Positions 46,493 through 55,797 are shown, counted from the first letter of the stretch. The stretch is DNA of 64,000 nt from Bacteroidales bacterium (GCA_016936665.1 JAFGXI010000005.1:62001-126000), one strand, 5' to 3'. The notes: generated from the letters alone by a model not told the origin. Translations and numbers: made by a program.

Positions 46493-46552
46493 CTAAAACA
46501 CACTAATTATTATATTAATAAATAAATATAAGTTATTTTTACAAATAAAACA

Positions 46553-47863
46553 TTGACGATACAAAAAAGTATTTTCTACACAATATTTTCTCAAATACCG
46601 ATCCATTTGCTTGGTATTTTAAGCGGTATTTTTTTGACTCGCTTTTTAGGCCCGGAAGGCAAAGGTATTTATGCTGTTTTTTTTAACAATAACGTATTAT
46701 TTACATTATTGTTCAGCTTTAATGTCAATTTAGCGATAATTTATTTTATATCGAAAAAGAAAATACTGAAAGAGAAAATATTAAATGTCGCTCTGTATAT
46801 CTTTTTATTCAGTTTTTTAGGTTTTATACTATTCCTTACGTCCATTTACTTAATAATACCCGACAATGTTTTTTTTCCGAATGGATACGACACACTACAA
46901 TACTATGGATTTGCAATAGTATATTTTTCTCTCACACTGATAAATAGCATTTATTCTTCGATATTTCAAGCTTTCAAGATGTTTAAATATGTAAACGGAT
47001 TGTCTATCACAAATAGTTCGATCTCTATGATTGTTTTTCTTATATTATTTTTAATATCTCCCAAACTCAATTCAGATATAAAGATCGAGTTTGTTTTGCT
47101 TAGTTTGTTATCAATTATTTTATTAATAAGTATTATTTGGACGGTGTTATACATTGTTCATATCAGAATTTTACCGAAATTTTCATTGGATAGAAAACTG
47201 CTGAAAATTGTTTTTTCATTTGTAATAATTGGATATCTATCAAACTTGTTAAATTCGTTCAATTATCGCTTAGATATATGGGTTGTAGAGTACTATACAG
47301 GTTTAAGGGAGTTAGGTCTTTATAGTCTGGCTGTTAATTTTTCTCAAATGCTTTGGATGATTTCTACACCAATTGTAATGGTTTTACATCCTTTTATTAA
47401 TTCAAGTAGTAAAGACGCACAACAAAAATATATTGGGTTATATTCCCGGCTTAATACAAGTGTCATTATAATAATTGGGGTGATCCTTTTGGTATTATCG
47501 GATGTTCTTATTCCTTTGATTTATGGAAATGAATTTGCAGGATCCATTAATTCATTTAAAATTTTGATCTTTGGAGCTATTGTGGGAGGTGTGACAAAAG
47601 TTTTTGCTGTAATAATGGTTATCAATAATAAATTGAAGTATAATTTAATTTCTACGGCTGTAGGTTTGGCTTTTACATTGGTTTTAGATTTTGTTTTAAT
47701 ACCAAAGTTTGGTATTTTGGGAGCCTCTTTTGCGACGACTGTAAGTTATATTTCTATTTTTGTGGTAATCTTTTATTTTACTATTAAGAAATTAAAACTT
47801 CCATTTAAAAATTATTTTATTTTTAAACTTAACGATTTTAAAGAGTTATTGAGTAATGAGTGA
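46553..47863 (+). CDS. Polysaccharide flippase (Wzx/MATE-like)
   Basis: 436 residues with about twelve membrane helices, of the polysaccharide biosynthesis (Wzx/RfbX) family: FLTRFLGPEGKGIYAVFFNN near the start (first 20 residues decide), and the second half with SLAVNFSQMLWMISTPIVMVLHP and ILGASFATTVSYISIFVVIF. It would flip undecaprenyl-linked glycan units across the inner membrane. Start is a TTG at 46553; no ATG upstream fits. First gene of the glycan cluster, overlapping the methyltransferase gene by 8 bases. A Wzy polymerase was not recognised nearby. Confidence 0.87.
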   Translation: MTIQKSIFYTIFSQIPIHLLGILSGIFLTRFLGPEGKGIYAVFFNNNVLFTLLFSFNVNLAIIYFISKKKILKEKILNVALYIFLFSFLGFILFLTSIYLIIPDNVFFPNGYDTLQYYGFAIVYFSLTLINSIYSSIFQAFKMFKYVNGLSITNSSISMIVFLILFLISPKLNSDIKIEFVLLSLLSIILLISIIWTVLYIVHIRILPKFSLDRKLLKIVFSFVIIGYLSNLLNSFNYRLDIWVVEYYTGLRELGLYSLAVNFSQMLWMISTPIVMVLHPFINSSSKDAQQKYIGLYSRLNTSVIIIIGVILLVLSDVLIPLIYGNEFAGSINSFKILIFGAIVGGVTKVFAVIMVINNKLKYNLISTAVGLAFTLVLDFVLIPKFGILGASFATTVSYISIFVVIFYFTIKKLKLPFKNYFIFKLNDFKELLSNE

Positions 47864-48551
47864 AATAGAGAATTTTTACAATGAATATTCTGCAAAGCAA
47901 CTCGAAAGAGGTATCAATAAAAGGCATTTTACAATTATTGATAAGCTAAAGCAGTTCGGTTTGAAAGATGGAATGTCTGTTTTAGAAATAGGCTGTGGTG
48001 TTGGGACATTAACCAAGCTTTTATCGGATGAAAACCCGAATGGAACAATAGTGGCTAATGATATAAGCGAGAAAAATATAGAAATTGCAAAAAACCTTTT
48101 TAAGGAGTACGATAATATTAATTTTATTTACGGTGATGCTGTAAAAAGCGATATTAAAATTCAAGGCAAATTTGACTTTATTGTCATGCCGGATGTGTTG
48201 GAGCATATCCCTATTGATAACCATAAAACTCTTTTTGAAAAATTAGAAACCTTATTAAACACCAATGGTTATATCGCTATAAATATTCCAAACCCTTATT
48301 ACCTGGAATGGTGTCATGTTCATAGAAAAGACATTTTACAAATCATTGACCAACCAATTTATACAGATATTTTAGTCAGCAATACATACCCCAATAATTT
48401 ACATATAAAATATTTAGAGACTTATAGTATATGGATTGATAATCACGATTATCAATTTATTGTCTTGGAAAAAAACAAAACCCAAGATTTCAAAGAAATT
48501 CAGCCTCCTAAACTAAGCTTATATCAGAAAATAATGAACAAATTAAAGTAA
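47856..48551 (+). CDS. Class I SAM-dependent methyltransferase
   Basis: 231 residues. SAM-binding motif I VLEIGCGVGTLTKLL, acidic loop after ISEKNIEIAKNL, motif around FDFIVMPDVLEHI with the DVLEHI signature, and a final strand YIAINIPNPYYLEW. Glycan-cluster methyltransferases of this type often cap a polysaccharide chain or modify a sugar; the target is not readable. It overlaps the flippase gene by 8 bases and the sulfotransferase gene starts 7 bases after its end, so all are in one operon. Confidence 0.85.
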   Translation: MSEIENFYNEYSAKQLERGINKRHFTIIDKLKQFGLKDGMSVLEIGCGVGTLTKLLSDENPNGTIVANDISEKNIEIAKNLFKEYDNINFIYGDAVKSDIKIQGKFDFIVMPDVLEHIPIDNHKTLFEKLETLLNTNGYIAINIPNPYYLEWCHVHRKDILQIIDQPIYTDILVSNTYPNNLHIKYLETYSIWIDNHDYQFIVLEKNKTQDFKEIQPPKLSLYQKIMNKLK

Positions 48552-48558
48552 TTATTCA

Positions 48559-49338
48559 ATGCTTAGAAAAAAAGCGAGGAAGTTAAAATCTCTATTAAAA
48601 GAACATTCTCTTTATTTAAAATCCAGGAAGAAAAAGGATGTTAAATTTATCATTTTCGCACAAGGACGTTCCGGGTCAACTTTGTTAATGGATTTATTCA
48701 ATTCTCATCCTGGTATATACTGCGACGGAGAAATTTTCGGTGCACAAATATCTCACAACGTTTTTAATAAATACCTATATATTAAAACTAAATCGGAGGT
48801 TGTTCAAGAACCGGTTTATGGTTGTAAAATAAAAATATACGATCTTACCAAATATCAAAACATGGGTTTTGAAAAAGCAAAACAGTTTATACATCAGCTT
48901 TATAAAGAAGGTTGGAAAATTATTTATTTGAAAAGACACAATATTTACAGGCAGGCTTTATCAAGCTTGATTGCAGAGGAGCGAAAAACCTATCACTTTT
49001 TTAAAAACGAAAACCATAAAAATGATTTAATCAGTATTCAGGATGTTGAATCTATTATATGGCGAATGGAACTTTTAGAAGAATTTACCAAACAGGAAGA
49101 AGCTTTGTTAAGTGAAATTGAATTTAAAAAGGTGAATTACGAAGACGATCTTTTAAATCAATCTAAACATCATACAGTAATGGCAGAATTGTTTTCGTTT
49201 ATAGGTGTGGATACTGTGGATGTTGATACTAAATATTCCAGAACGAGCTCGGATGATCTTTCGCAGACGATCTCAAATTACGGTAGCTTTGTTAATATGC
49301 TAAAAGGAACACGGTTTGAAACATATCTCGACGTATAA
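48559..49338 (+). CDS. Sulfotransferase (Stf0/NodH-like, PAPS-dependent)
   Basis: 259 residues. The 5'-phosphosulfate-binding loop is clear: FIIFAQGRSGSTLLMDLFNSHP, followed by YCDGEIFG as in Stf0/NodH-type carbohydrate sulfotransferases. The 3'-phosphate-binding part is IIYLKRHNIYRQALSSLIAEE with the conserved Arg and Ser. It would transfer sulfate from PAPS to a sugar hydroxyl of the cluster's glycan. PAPS-synthesis genes are not in the window. The next glycosyltransferase gene overlaps its end by 23 bases. Confidence 0.83.
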   Translation: MLRKKARKLKSLLKEHSLYLKSRKKKDVKFIIFAQGRSGSTLLMDLFNSHPGIYCDGEIFGAQISHNVFNKYLYIKTKSEVVQEPVYGCKIKIYDLTKYQNMGFEKAKQFIHQLYKEGWKIIYLKRHNIYRQALSSLIAEERKTYHFFKNENHKNDLISIQDVESIIWRMELLEEFTKQEEALLSEIEFKKVNYEDDLLNQSKHHTVMAELFSFIGVDTVDVDTKYSRTSSDDLSQTISNYGSFVNMLKGTRFETYLDV

Positions 49339-50494
49339 GAAATACAACGTTTTTTTTGTTGCTGCTTGGTATCCAGACGATAAACAAATGTTTGCCGGCG
49401 CGTTTATTAAAGAACATGCTGAGGCAATTGCTCCATATGTAAATCTTAAGGTCGCCCATTTAACTTATGGCAAAGGACGGTTTCCAAGAATTTTAATTCA
49501 AAAACAAAATCATCAAGATTATATTTTTTATAAGATTCATGTTAAAACACCTTTAAGGCGTTTTGGATGTTTGGAATTTCTAATAAAAAGTGCATATAAA
49601 AAAGTTTATCATAAGGTTAACAGTGAGCAAACAATAGATATTGTACACATTAATGTAGGAGATTATAATACCCGTTTATTAACACAAGTAATTAAAGACA
49701 AGCCGATTGTGTTAAGCGAACATTTTAGTTTTTACCATACCGGGATAAAGCAACTGCCAAAAAAATTACGAAAAGTGACCTATAAGCGTATTAGCGCATG
49801 GTTTAAAAACGAAAATATAAAGACAATTTTACCCGTTTCCCATCAATTAGGGCAAGTTTTAATAAAAGATTTTGGTGTAAATCCTGATAAAATTGTACCA
49901 ATCCCTAATGTCGCCAGTAAAGAATTTTACTATCAACCTAAAATATTTGATGGTAAAATCAGGTTGTTACTGGTTGCCAAATGGCAATATCCTAAAAATC
50001 CAGTATTATTTCTTAAAGCCCTGAAAATAATTGATGACAAATTAGTTTCAGGCATTGAAATCAATTGGGTAGGCGATGGAAGCCAAATGAATGAGATTTT
50101 AGTGTACCACAAAGAACATATACAGGATATAAAAATTAATTTTTTGGGCTTTCAACCCAAAGCGGTAGTAGCAGACTTAATGAGACGTTCTGATATTTTT
50201 ATTCATCCAACTGATGCAGAAAATTTACCCACTGTTATTATTGAAAGTTTAGTTTGTGGAACTCCCGTATTATCTAACAATGTAAATGGGATTCCTGAGC
50301 TAATTAATAAATCGAATGGTATTTTATGCAACAAGGGAGATGAAATTTGCTTTGCTAAATCTCTGCAAAAAATGATCGAAAATATTAAACATTATAATTT
50401 TAAAGAAATTGCTGGTGAATCGAAAAAAAAATTTACTTCAGATTCTATAGGGAACCAAATTTTCAAAATTTACAATGAAATTTCTGAAAAATAA
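49316..50494 (+). CDS. Glycosyltransferase, family 4 (GT-B)
   Basis: 392 residues. GT-B fold with an N-terminal acceptor domain (YNVFFVAAWYPDDKQMFAGA, VVLSEHFSFYHTG-like LSEHFSFY) and a C-terminal nucleotide-sugar domain with LLLVAKWQYPKNP, FLGFQPKAVVADLMRRSD and the E-x7-E type motif in AENLPTVIIESLVCGTPVLS. Donor sugar unknown. Start is a TTG at 49316, giving a proper first beta-strand; the gene overlaps the sulfotransferase by 23 bases. The strain-variable AT-rich composition is the same as that of its neighbours. Confidence 0.86.
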   Translation: MKHISTYKKYNVFFVAAWYPDDKQMFAGAFIKEHAEAIAPYVNLKVAHLTYGKGRFPRILIQKQNHQDYIFYKIHVKTPLRRFGCLEFLIKSAYKKVYHKVNSEQTIDIVHINVGDYNTRLLTQVIKDKPIVLSEHFSFYHTGIKQLPKKLRKVTYKRISAWFKNENIKTILPVSHQLGQVLIKDFGVNPDKIVPIPNVASKEFYYQPKIFDGKIRLLLVAKWQYPKNPVLFLKALKIIDDKLVSGIEINWVGDGSQMNEILVYHKEHIQDIKINFLGFQPKAVVADLMRRSDIFIHPTDAENLPTVIIESLVCGTPVLSNNVNGIPELINKSNGILCNKGDEICFAKSLQKMIENIKHYNFKEIAGESKKKFTSDSIGNQIFKIYNEISEK

Positions 50495-50505
50495 TATCAT
50501 CTAGT

Positions 50506-51654
50506 ATGAATGTATTAATGCTTTTAGACCATCCGTTTATTTCTGACAACAGAGTTGAAAAAGAGGCCGTTTCTCTTACCAAAGCAGGGCACCATGTTAC
50601 AGTGTTAGCTGAAGTTGAAGATGATTTGGAAAAAAATGAGCAAAGAAACGAATTTTCCATAATTCGGATTTTTACAGGAGAATATAAAAAATACTTTAAG
50701 CAAAAATATATTAAAGAAGTTTCCAAATCTATTCTCCAATTAGAGTTTGATGTTTTACATTGCCACGATTATCACATGCTTCAGATAGGGAGTTATATTA
50801 AATCTGTAAGGCCTGAAAAAATATTAATATACGATAGCCATGAATACTTGAGAGGCTGGAAAATTTATAAAGGATCCCAATCTTTGTTAAACAGGGTTAA
50901 AGGGTATTTGGTTTGGAAAAAGGAAATTTTAAACGAAAAAAGAGCTGCAAAAAAAGCCGATTTTATAGTTACCGTTACCAAACCGATAGCAAATTTATTA
51001 AAGAAAAACTTTCAACTTAAAGAGGCTCCCCTTGTTGTTCATAATTTTATTGATACTACTTCAAATGACAAGTATGATAAAAACTATCTTAGAAATACAT
51101 TTAATATCCCCAACGATAAACTTATTGTTGCTCATATAGGAAATATATATTTAGAATTAAATAAAATCGATTTTTTTATAAAATCGATTTGCAGTTCTGA
51201 AAGTATCGCTTTAGTTTTTATTGGAAATTCAAAAAAATTTTTGAATCTAAAACAACACTACAAAAACAATTCATCTGTTTATTTCCATGATTATTTAAAT
51301 CAGCCTGAAAATATAAAAACACTAAGTTCTTCGGATGTTGGAATTGTTAAAATTGATATCAATGACTTATCACATCTTAATGGCCTTACAAATAGATATG
51401 TAGAATACACTATTGCTGGACTTGCTGTTGTAAGTAACCGGCAAAAAGGAATAATGGTACTTAATGAGAACATCCAAAACGTTGTGTTTTATGAACATGA
51501 TAAAGATATCCCCAAGGCAATTGATAAAGTTTTAGAACAAAAAAATGAACTTTTGACGAATGCAAAAAATAATGCCCATTTGTTAAGTTGGAAAACAGAA
51601 GCAGAGAAATTAATCAATCTTTATAAGACGCTTGAAAAGTTGAAAAATGAGTGA
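50506..51654 (+). CDS. Glycosyltransferase (GT-B, GT4-like)
   Basis: 382 residues. Opens with MNVLMLLDHPFISDNRVEKE and LTKAGHHVTVLAE, the usual N-terminal strand-helix of GT4 enzymes, then FDVLHCHDYHML, and in the C-terminal half LIVAHIGNIYLELNK, DYLNQPENIKTLSSSDVGIV and YTIAGLAVVSNRQKGI. The usual E-x7-E catalytic motif is weak (NRYVEYTIAGLAV). Donor unknown. It begins 12 bases after the preceding gene and overlaps the next one by 8. Confidence 0.82.
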   Translation: MNVLMLLDHPFISDNRVEKEAVSLTKAGHHVTVLAEVEDDLEKNEQRNEFSIIRIFTGEYKKYFKQKYIKEVSKSILQLEFDVLHCHDYHMLQIGSYIKSVRPEKILIYDSHEYLRGWKIYKGSQSLLNRVKGYLVWKKEILNEKRAAKKADFIVTVTKPIANLLKKNFQLKEAPLVVHNFIDTTSNDKYDKNYLRNTFNIPNDKLIVAHIGNIYLELNKIDFFIKSICSSESIALVFIGNSKKFLNLKQHYKNNSSVYFHDYLNQPENIKTLSSSDVGIVKIDINDLSHLNGLTNRYVEYTIAGLAVVSNRQKGIMVLNENIQNVVFYEHDKDIPKAIDKVLEQKNELLTNAKNNAHLLSWKTEAEKLINLYKTLEKLKNE

Positions 51655-52462
51655 TTTAGTTTCTATCATAATGCCGGTTTATAATGGCGAGAAATATATA
51701 AAAGATGCTGTCAACTCAGTATTAGGTCAAAGCTACACGAATTGGGAATTATTGATTATTAATGACGGTTCGGTTGATAAAACAGAAAATATCATTGAAA
51801 AATATACAGATAGCAGGATTAAATACTTTTGCACTCAAAACAACGGTGTTTCACAGGCAAGAAATTTTGGGTTAGATAGAATGAACGGTTCGTATTTTTG
51901 CTTTCTTGATGCGGACGACATGCTATCTCTAAATAGTATAGAAGACAGGATAAAATTATTTATAGAAAATCCGGATTTAGATTTTGTCGATGGCATGGTA
52001 GGTGGATATTCCAATGATTTCAGTCAGCAATTTTATACAAAAACACCCAACTTCAGAGGGCATCCCTACCCATTGTTAATTCAGCTTTCAGATCAGGTTT
52101 TTAGTGGTATTACTTGGTTGATAAAAAGAGATTTGTCGTACAAGTATCATTTTAAAACCGGAATGACACATGCCGAAGATTTGTTATTTTACATAGATAT
52201 ATCTAAAAATAAAAAATATAACTATATCCCTAACGAAATCTATAAAATCAGAAATAACACGCTTTCTGCAATGTCAAATTTGGATGGGCTTTCCAATGGT
52301 TACAAAATACTTTTTAATGAGTTAAAAAACAAACATAAGCTCAATCATAAAGAACTTTGGTTTTTTAAAAAAAGAGTGATTAGGATAATGGTGTATACAT
52401 ATCTGAAGAAGTTAAGATTATGTAAAGCAATTAATGAATTTTTTAAGTTTATTTTATTATGA
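51647..52462 (+). CDS. Glycosyltransferase family 2 (GT-A)
   Basis: 271 residues. Classical GT2: VSIIMPVYNGEKYIKDAVNSV at the start (first 20 residues decide), QSYTNWELLIINDGSVDKT, then the metal-binding DxD motif in CFLDADDML (about 83-88) and the region MTHAEDLLFYIDISK. No membrane segments, so it acts at the cytoplasmic face. Donor and linkage unknown. Overlaps both neighbours (8 and 4 bases), a sign of translational coupling. Confidence 0.9.
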   Translation: MSDLVSIIMPVYNGEKYIKDAVNSVLGQSYTNWELLIINDGSVDKTENIIEKYTDSRIKYFCTQNNGVSQARNFGLDRMNGSYFCFLDADDMLSLNSIEDRIKLFIENPDLDFVDGMVGGYSNDFSQQFYTKTPNFRGHPYPLLIQLSDQVFSGITWLIKRDLSYKYHFKTGMTHAEDLLFYIDISKNKKYNYIPNEIYKIRNNTLSAMSNLDGLSNGYKILFNELKNKHKLNHKELWFFKKRVIRIMVYTYLKKLRLCKAINEFFKFILL

Positions 52463-53646
52463 CGATCATTTATTTTAGTTTTTGGAATGCCAATGATGGT
52501 CTGACGGTATCTACCATTAAACCATATTTAGAAGCACTAAACAAAAGCACAAAATATAAGAGAATAATTTTTGTTAATGTAGAAAGGCTTAACAACAAAG
52601 TGCCCGAATATCTGTTAACTTTAGATAAGGTAGAATACACTCCGGTTATATCGTTGCCTACAGATGTCAACATTTTTACAAAGTTCTTTGAATTGAATAA
52701 AATCAAAAAACAATTATTCAGCATCATTAAAAAAACCCAACCAGATGTTCTATTTTGTAAAGGTGTAATAGCTGGTTCTTACGGCTATATGGTCAAAAAA
52801 AGATTTAAAAAATTTAAACTGTATATTGATTCTTTCGAGCCTCACGCAGAGTATATGGCAGAAGCAAAAGTATGGTCTCGAAAAGGAATTAAATATTTGC
52901 TCCAGAATTATTGGGAAAAGCAACAACTTAAATACGCCGATCATATTTTCCCGTTAACATATAAATTTCAAGAATTAATTATTAAAAAAGGTGTCGAAAA
53001 AACTAATACCTCTGTTATACCTTGCTGTGTTAACTTAAACCAATTCTCATTTAATAAACAGGATCGCATAGATTTTAGAAAAAAACTAAATTTGAACGAA
53101 ATCTCTAAAGTAGGAATTTATGTAGGTAAGTTTGGCGATATATATTATGGTGAAGAAGCATTTGAAATTTTTAAAGCAATAGAGCAAAAAATTGAGCATT
53201 TTTTTTTGATAATCCTAACTCCAGACAACATTAAAGAAGTTGAGCAAAAGTTAAAAAAAGCAGGAATTCCTGATGCATCTTTTGTAGTAAGATTTGTACC
53301 GAATCCGGAAGTTCCCTTGTATTTATCGGCCAGCGATTTTGCTATTTCAGTTATCAGACCGACCTACGCCCGTCAATTCTGTTCGCCGGTAAAACATGCA
53401 GAATATTTTGCAAATGGCTTACCGTTATTGCTTCCCGAAAGTGTTAGCGACGACTCTGACATTGTTGAAGAATTAGACGCAGGTTTTGTGTTTAATTTTG
53501 AAAACTTAGATGAAAAAATAAAACAACTCAACCAATATTTAATTACAAACACAAATAATAGAAATTTAAATGCATATAAAATAGCGTCGAATTACAGAAA
53601 TATCAACAAAGGTATAGAAACCTTTGGAAAAATCGTGTTGGAGTAA
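52459..53646 (+). CDS. Glycosyltransferase (GT-B, GT4-like)
   Basis: 395 residues. N-terminal domain MTIIYFSFWNANDGLTVSTI; the C-terminal part has KVGIYVGKFGDIYYGEEAFE, FVRFVPNPEVPLYLSASDFA and FCSPVKHAEYFANGLPLLLPE, a common GT4 layout in which the Lys-His-x-Glu stretch lies at the donor site. Donor unknown. Its ATG overlaps the GT2 stop by 4 bases. It ends the tight part of the cluster: the next gene starts 37 bases later. Confidence 0.83.
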   Translation: MTIIYFSFWNANDGLTVSTIKPYLEALNKSTKYKRIIFVNVERLNNKVPEYLLTLDKVEYTPVISLPTDVNIFTKFFELNKIKKQLFSIIKKTQPDVLFCKGVIAGSYGYMVKKRFKKFKLYIDSFEPHAEYMAEAKVWSRKGIKYLLQNYWEKQQLKYADHIFPLTYKFQELIIKKGVEKTNTSVIPCCVNLNQFSFNKQDRIDFRKKLNLNEISKVGIYVGKFGDIYYGEEAFEIFKAIEQKIEHFFLIILTPDNIKEVEQKLKKAGIPDASFVVRFVPNPEVPLYLSASDFAISVIRPTYARQFCSPVKHAEYFANGLPLLLPESVSDDSDIVEELDAGFVFNFENLDEKIKQLNQYLITNTNNRNLNAYKIASNYRNINKGIETFGKIVLE

Positions 53647-53683
53647 ATAAGTAAGCAAGGCATTATATATCTTTGATGGATAA

Positions 53684-54787
53684 TTGAAACTAAAAAAGTT
53701 GACAGCCATAAAAAAAATATTATTCCTTTCACCATATCCAGTTGATAAAGCACCAAGTCAACGTTTAAAGTACGAGCAATACTTTTCGGTTTTTGAAAAA
53801 GCTGGTTACGAAGTTCATTCTAATTCTTTTTTCTCAGAAAAATTATGGTCCATTTTATACGATAACGGCCATTTTTTTGCAAAATTTATTCTGACAGCTA
53901 TTGCTTATCTTAAAAGATTCGGAACACTTTTTTTGCTTCGAAAATACGATTTGGTATATATTCATTTATGGGTAACCCCGATAGGAATGCCAATCTTTGA
54001 ATGGCTTGTATCTAAAATAAGTAAACAGTTAGTATATGATATCGATGATATGGTTTTTTTAGGTCATGCCTCGAAAGCAAACGCTTATATAAAGTCATTG
54101 AAAGGTCGTCGTAAAATGATTTATTTAATGAAGGTTTCAAAACATGTGATCACTTGCACCCCCAAATTAGATGAATTTGTTCGTCAGTATAATCAAAACA
54201 CAACCGATATATCTAGTACAGTAGACACAGAAAACAGATATCACTCAAAAGAAAATTATCACAAGCACACACCTATAGTAATAGGTTGGAGTGGCAGTCA
54301 TAGTACGTCTAAATACCTTTATTTATTAAAAAATGTGTTTGTAAAATTAGCGAAGAAGTATTCGATCCAATTAATGGTTATGGGCGATGCCGACTTTTAT
54401 ATCGATGGTGTAGATGTAACTGCTGTAGAATGGAAAGAAGCTATAGAAATTGCTACTTTAGAAAAATTTGATATCGGTGTTTACCCATTGCCGGATGAGC
54501 CTTGGGTTTATGGCAAGAGTGGTTTAAAAGCTATTCAGTACATGGCGCTTGGTATTCCCACTATTGCATCTGCTATTGGTACAAATTTTAGAATCATCGA
54601 AGATGGCCTTAACGGTTTTTTGGCAACCAACGAAGACGAATGGTTCGAAAAATTGAGTCTTTTAATAGAGAATGCAGAACTTCGCAAAAAACTGGGACAA
54701 GCCGGACGCAATACAGTTGTAGAAAAATACTCGGTAGAGGCCAATAAAGGCAAATATTTATCGGTGTTTAATGAAATTTTAGAGTAG
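53684..54787 (+). CDS. Glycosyltransferase family 4
   Basis: 367 residues. Family stretches: ILFLSPYPVDKAPSQRLKYE, VYDIDDMVF-like LVYDIDDMVFLGHASK, PIVIGWSGSHSTSKYL, and the donor-binding DEPWVYGKSGLKAIQYMALGIP with GTNFRIIEDGLNGFL. Donor unknown. Start: TTG at 53684 or 53699; the second fits the usual N-terminus slightly better. Its end overlaps the end of the AraC-type gene on the other strand by 9 bases. G+C looks a little higher than in the glycosyltransferases before it. Confidence 0.88.
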   Translation: MKLKKLTAIKKILFLSPYPVDKAPSQRLKYEQYFSVFEKAGYEVHSNSFFSEKLWSILYDNGHFFAKFILTAIAYLKRFGTLFLLRKYDLVYIHLWVTPIGMPIFEWLVSKISKQLVYDIDDMVFLGHASKANAYIKSLKGRRKMIYLMKVSKHVITCTPKLDEFVRQYNQNTTDISSTVDTENRYHSKENYHKHTPIVIGWSGSHSTSKYLYLLKNVFVKLAKKYSIQLMVMGDADFYIDGVDVTAVEWKEAIEIATLEKFDIGVYPLPDEPWVYGKSGLKAIQYMALGIPTIASAIGTNFRIIEDGLNGFLATNEDEWFEKLSLLIENAELRKKLGQAGRNTVVEKYSVEANKGKYLSVFNEILE

Positions 54788-55342
54788 GCTTAAATCTTCT
54801 CGGGGTTTAACATCTAAAGCCTTGTAATCCGAAACTGTTAATTCGGTTTCTTTCTTAAACTGTGCCGATAAATGAGCAACAGAGCTGTAATCCATAATAT
54901 AAGCTATTTCTGAAAGGCTGTAAGAATCATCGTCAATCATTTCTTTAATTTTTTCAATCTTATGTTTGATGATGTATTTTTCAAGAGTAATAGACATGTA
55001 TTTATTGAATATCCTAGAAATTTGAGGGTACGACATGTTTAATTTTTCAATTAAATATTCCGATTTTTGAATGATAGAACTCTGGTTGCTCTGTAATTGA
55101 ACCAACTCAAAAACAGCCTGTTTTATATTTTCCAGAGCGATAAGATTTTTATCTTTAAGTATGACAAAACCCGCTTCTTGAATTGCAAATTCAGTTTTTT
55201 TACGATCATCGGACCGCGTAATCACTTTTCCGGCTGTTATCTGAAAAACCTCAATTCGATGTAAAGACAGACAATGACTAAGCCATTTGTAGCAACAAGT
55301 GTTATTAAAATTTTTAAGGTAATATGTCTGTTGGTCGGCCAT
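54779..55342 (-). CDS. AraC-family regulator with degenerate N-terminal HMA-like domain
   Basis: 187 residues. The C-terminal 100 residues are an AraC-type double helix-turn-helix: SQISRIF-like YPQISRIFNKYMSITLEKYI, YSLSEIAYIMDYSSVAHLSAQFKKETELTVSDYK. The N-terminal 75 residues resemble the heavy-metal-associated-like domain of short AraC proteins of Bacteroidota (YYLKNF... , QEAGFVILKDKNLIALENIK); the metal-binding Cys-x-x-Cys is replaced by NTCCYKWL, so metal binding is doubtful. It sits between the glycosyltransferases and the sugar-nucleotide genes on the opposite strand and has its own promoter at 55363-55390. Confidence 0.82.
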   Translation of the reverse strand: MADQQTYYLKNFNNTCCYKWLSHCLSLHRIEVFQITAGKVITRSDDRKKTEFAIQEAGFVILKDKNLIALENIKQAVFELVQLQSNQSSIIQKSEYLIEKLNMSYPQISRIFNKYMSITLEKYIIKHKIEKIKEMIDDDSYSLSEIAYIMDYSSVAHLSAQFKKETELTVSDYKALDVKPREDLSLL

Positions 55343-55735
55343 CGGGCTGTACTCCTTTTATACAAACTTAGAAAAATATTTTGTTTCAAGAGTGAATTAA
55401 TAAAAACAGATGTTTTTGTCAATGCTTCGTTAATTTTTTTAAATTCAATCAATCAGCGCCATACAAAAACATATAGAATTATTGTTTATATGACAGTTAT
55501 TGTTGTTCAAGCTAATACAATTAAACTAACCCCATGTAATTAACCGGAAAAATTCTCAAATTTTCTACGATAAAGAAATAGCAATAAACGAGGTCATTCT
55601 CCGGTCCCCAAATATGGTCTATTTCGATGCAGGGCTTAAGATAAGCTTATTCTACTAAACAGCAAACCATCAAATATTAAGGAAGGGTAGTATTAATCCG
55701 TTAATGGATTTTTTACATTGATAGAAAACAAATAA
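55343..55735. other. Intergenic region between the AraC-type gene and the sugar-nucleotide operon
   Basis: About 390 bases with no convincing ORF. It holds the AraC-type gene's promoter at its left end; the promoter of the aminotransferase operon starts just beyond its right end (55736). A 5-bp AATCC/GGATT hairpin followed by T residues at about 55695-55714 is too weak to be called a terminator. Confidence 0.5.
55363..55390 (-). promoter_or_regulatory. Promoter of the AraC-type regulator
   Basis: Minus-strand -7 box TAAGTTTG (55363-55370, exact TAnnTTTG) with CTTG at 55387-55390, 16 bases upstream. An AGGAGT ribosome-binding-like sequence, uncommon in this phylum, lies about ten bases before the ATG. 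Confidence 0.5.
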
Positions 55736-55770
55736 TTTGGGTTTTGTTTTCAGTTAAAACTATAACTTTG
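55736..55770 (+). promoter_or_regulatory. Promoter of the sugar-nucleotide operon
   Basis: -7 box TAACTTTG (55763-55770, exact TAnnTTTG), with TTTG at 55743-55746 (16 bases upstream) and another at 55736-55739 (23 bases). Because it overlaps the start of a longer possible reading frame (55744), it shows that translation should begin at the ATG at 55798. Confidence 0.6.
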
Positions 55771-55797
55771 CACGTTGTATTTTTATCATTATTTATT

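Noticed and set aside
55695..55714. AATCC/GGATT hairpin with T run before the aminotransferase operon
   Set aside because: A 5-bp stem is too weak and it does not follow any gene on that strand.
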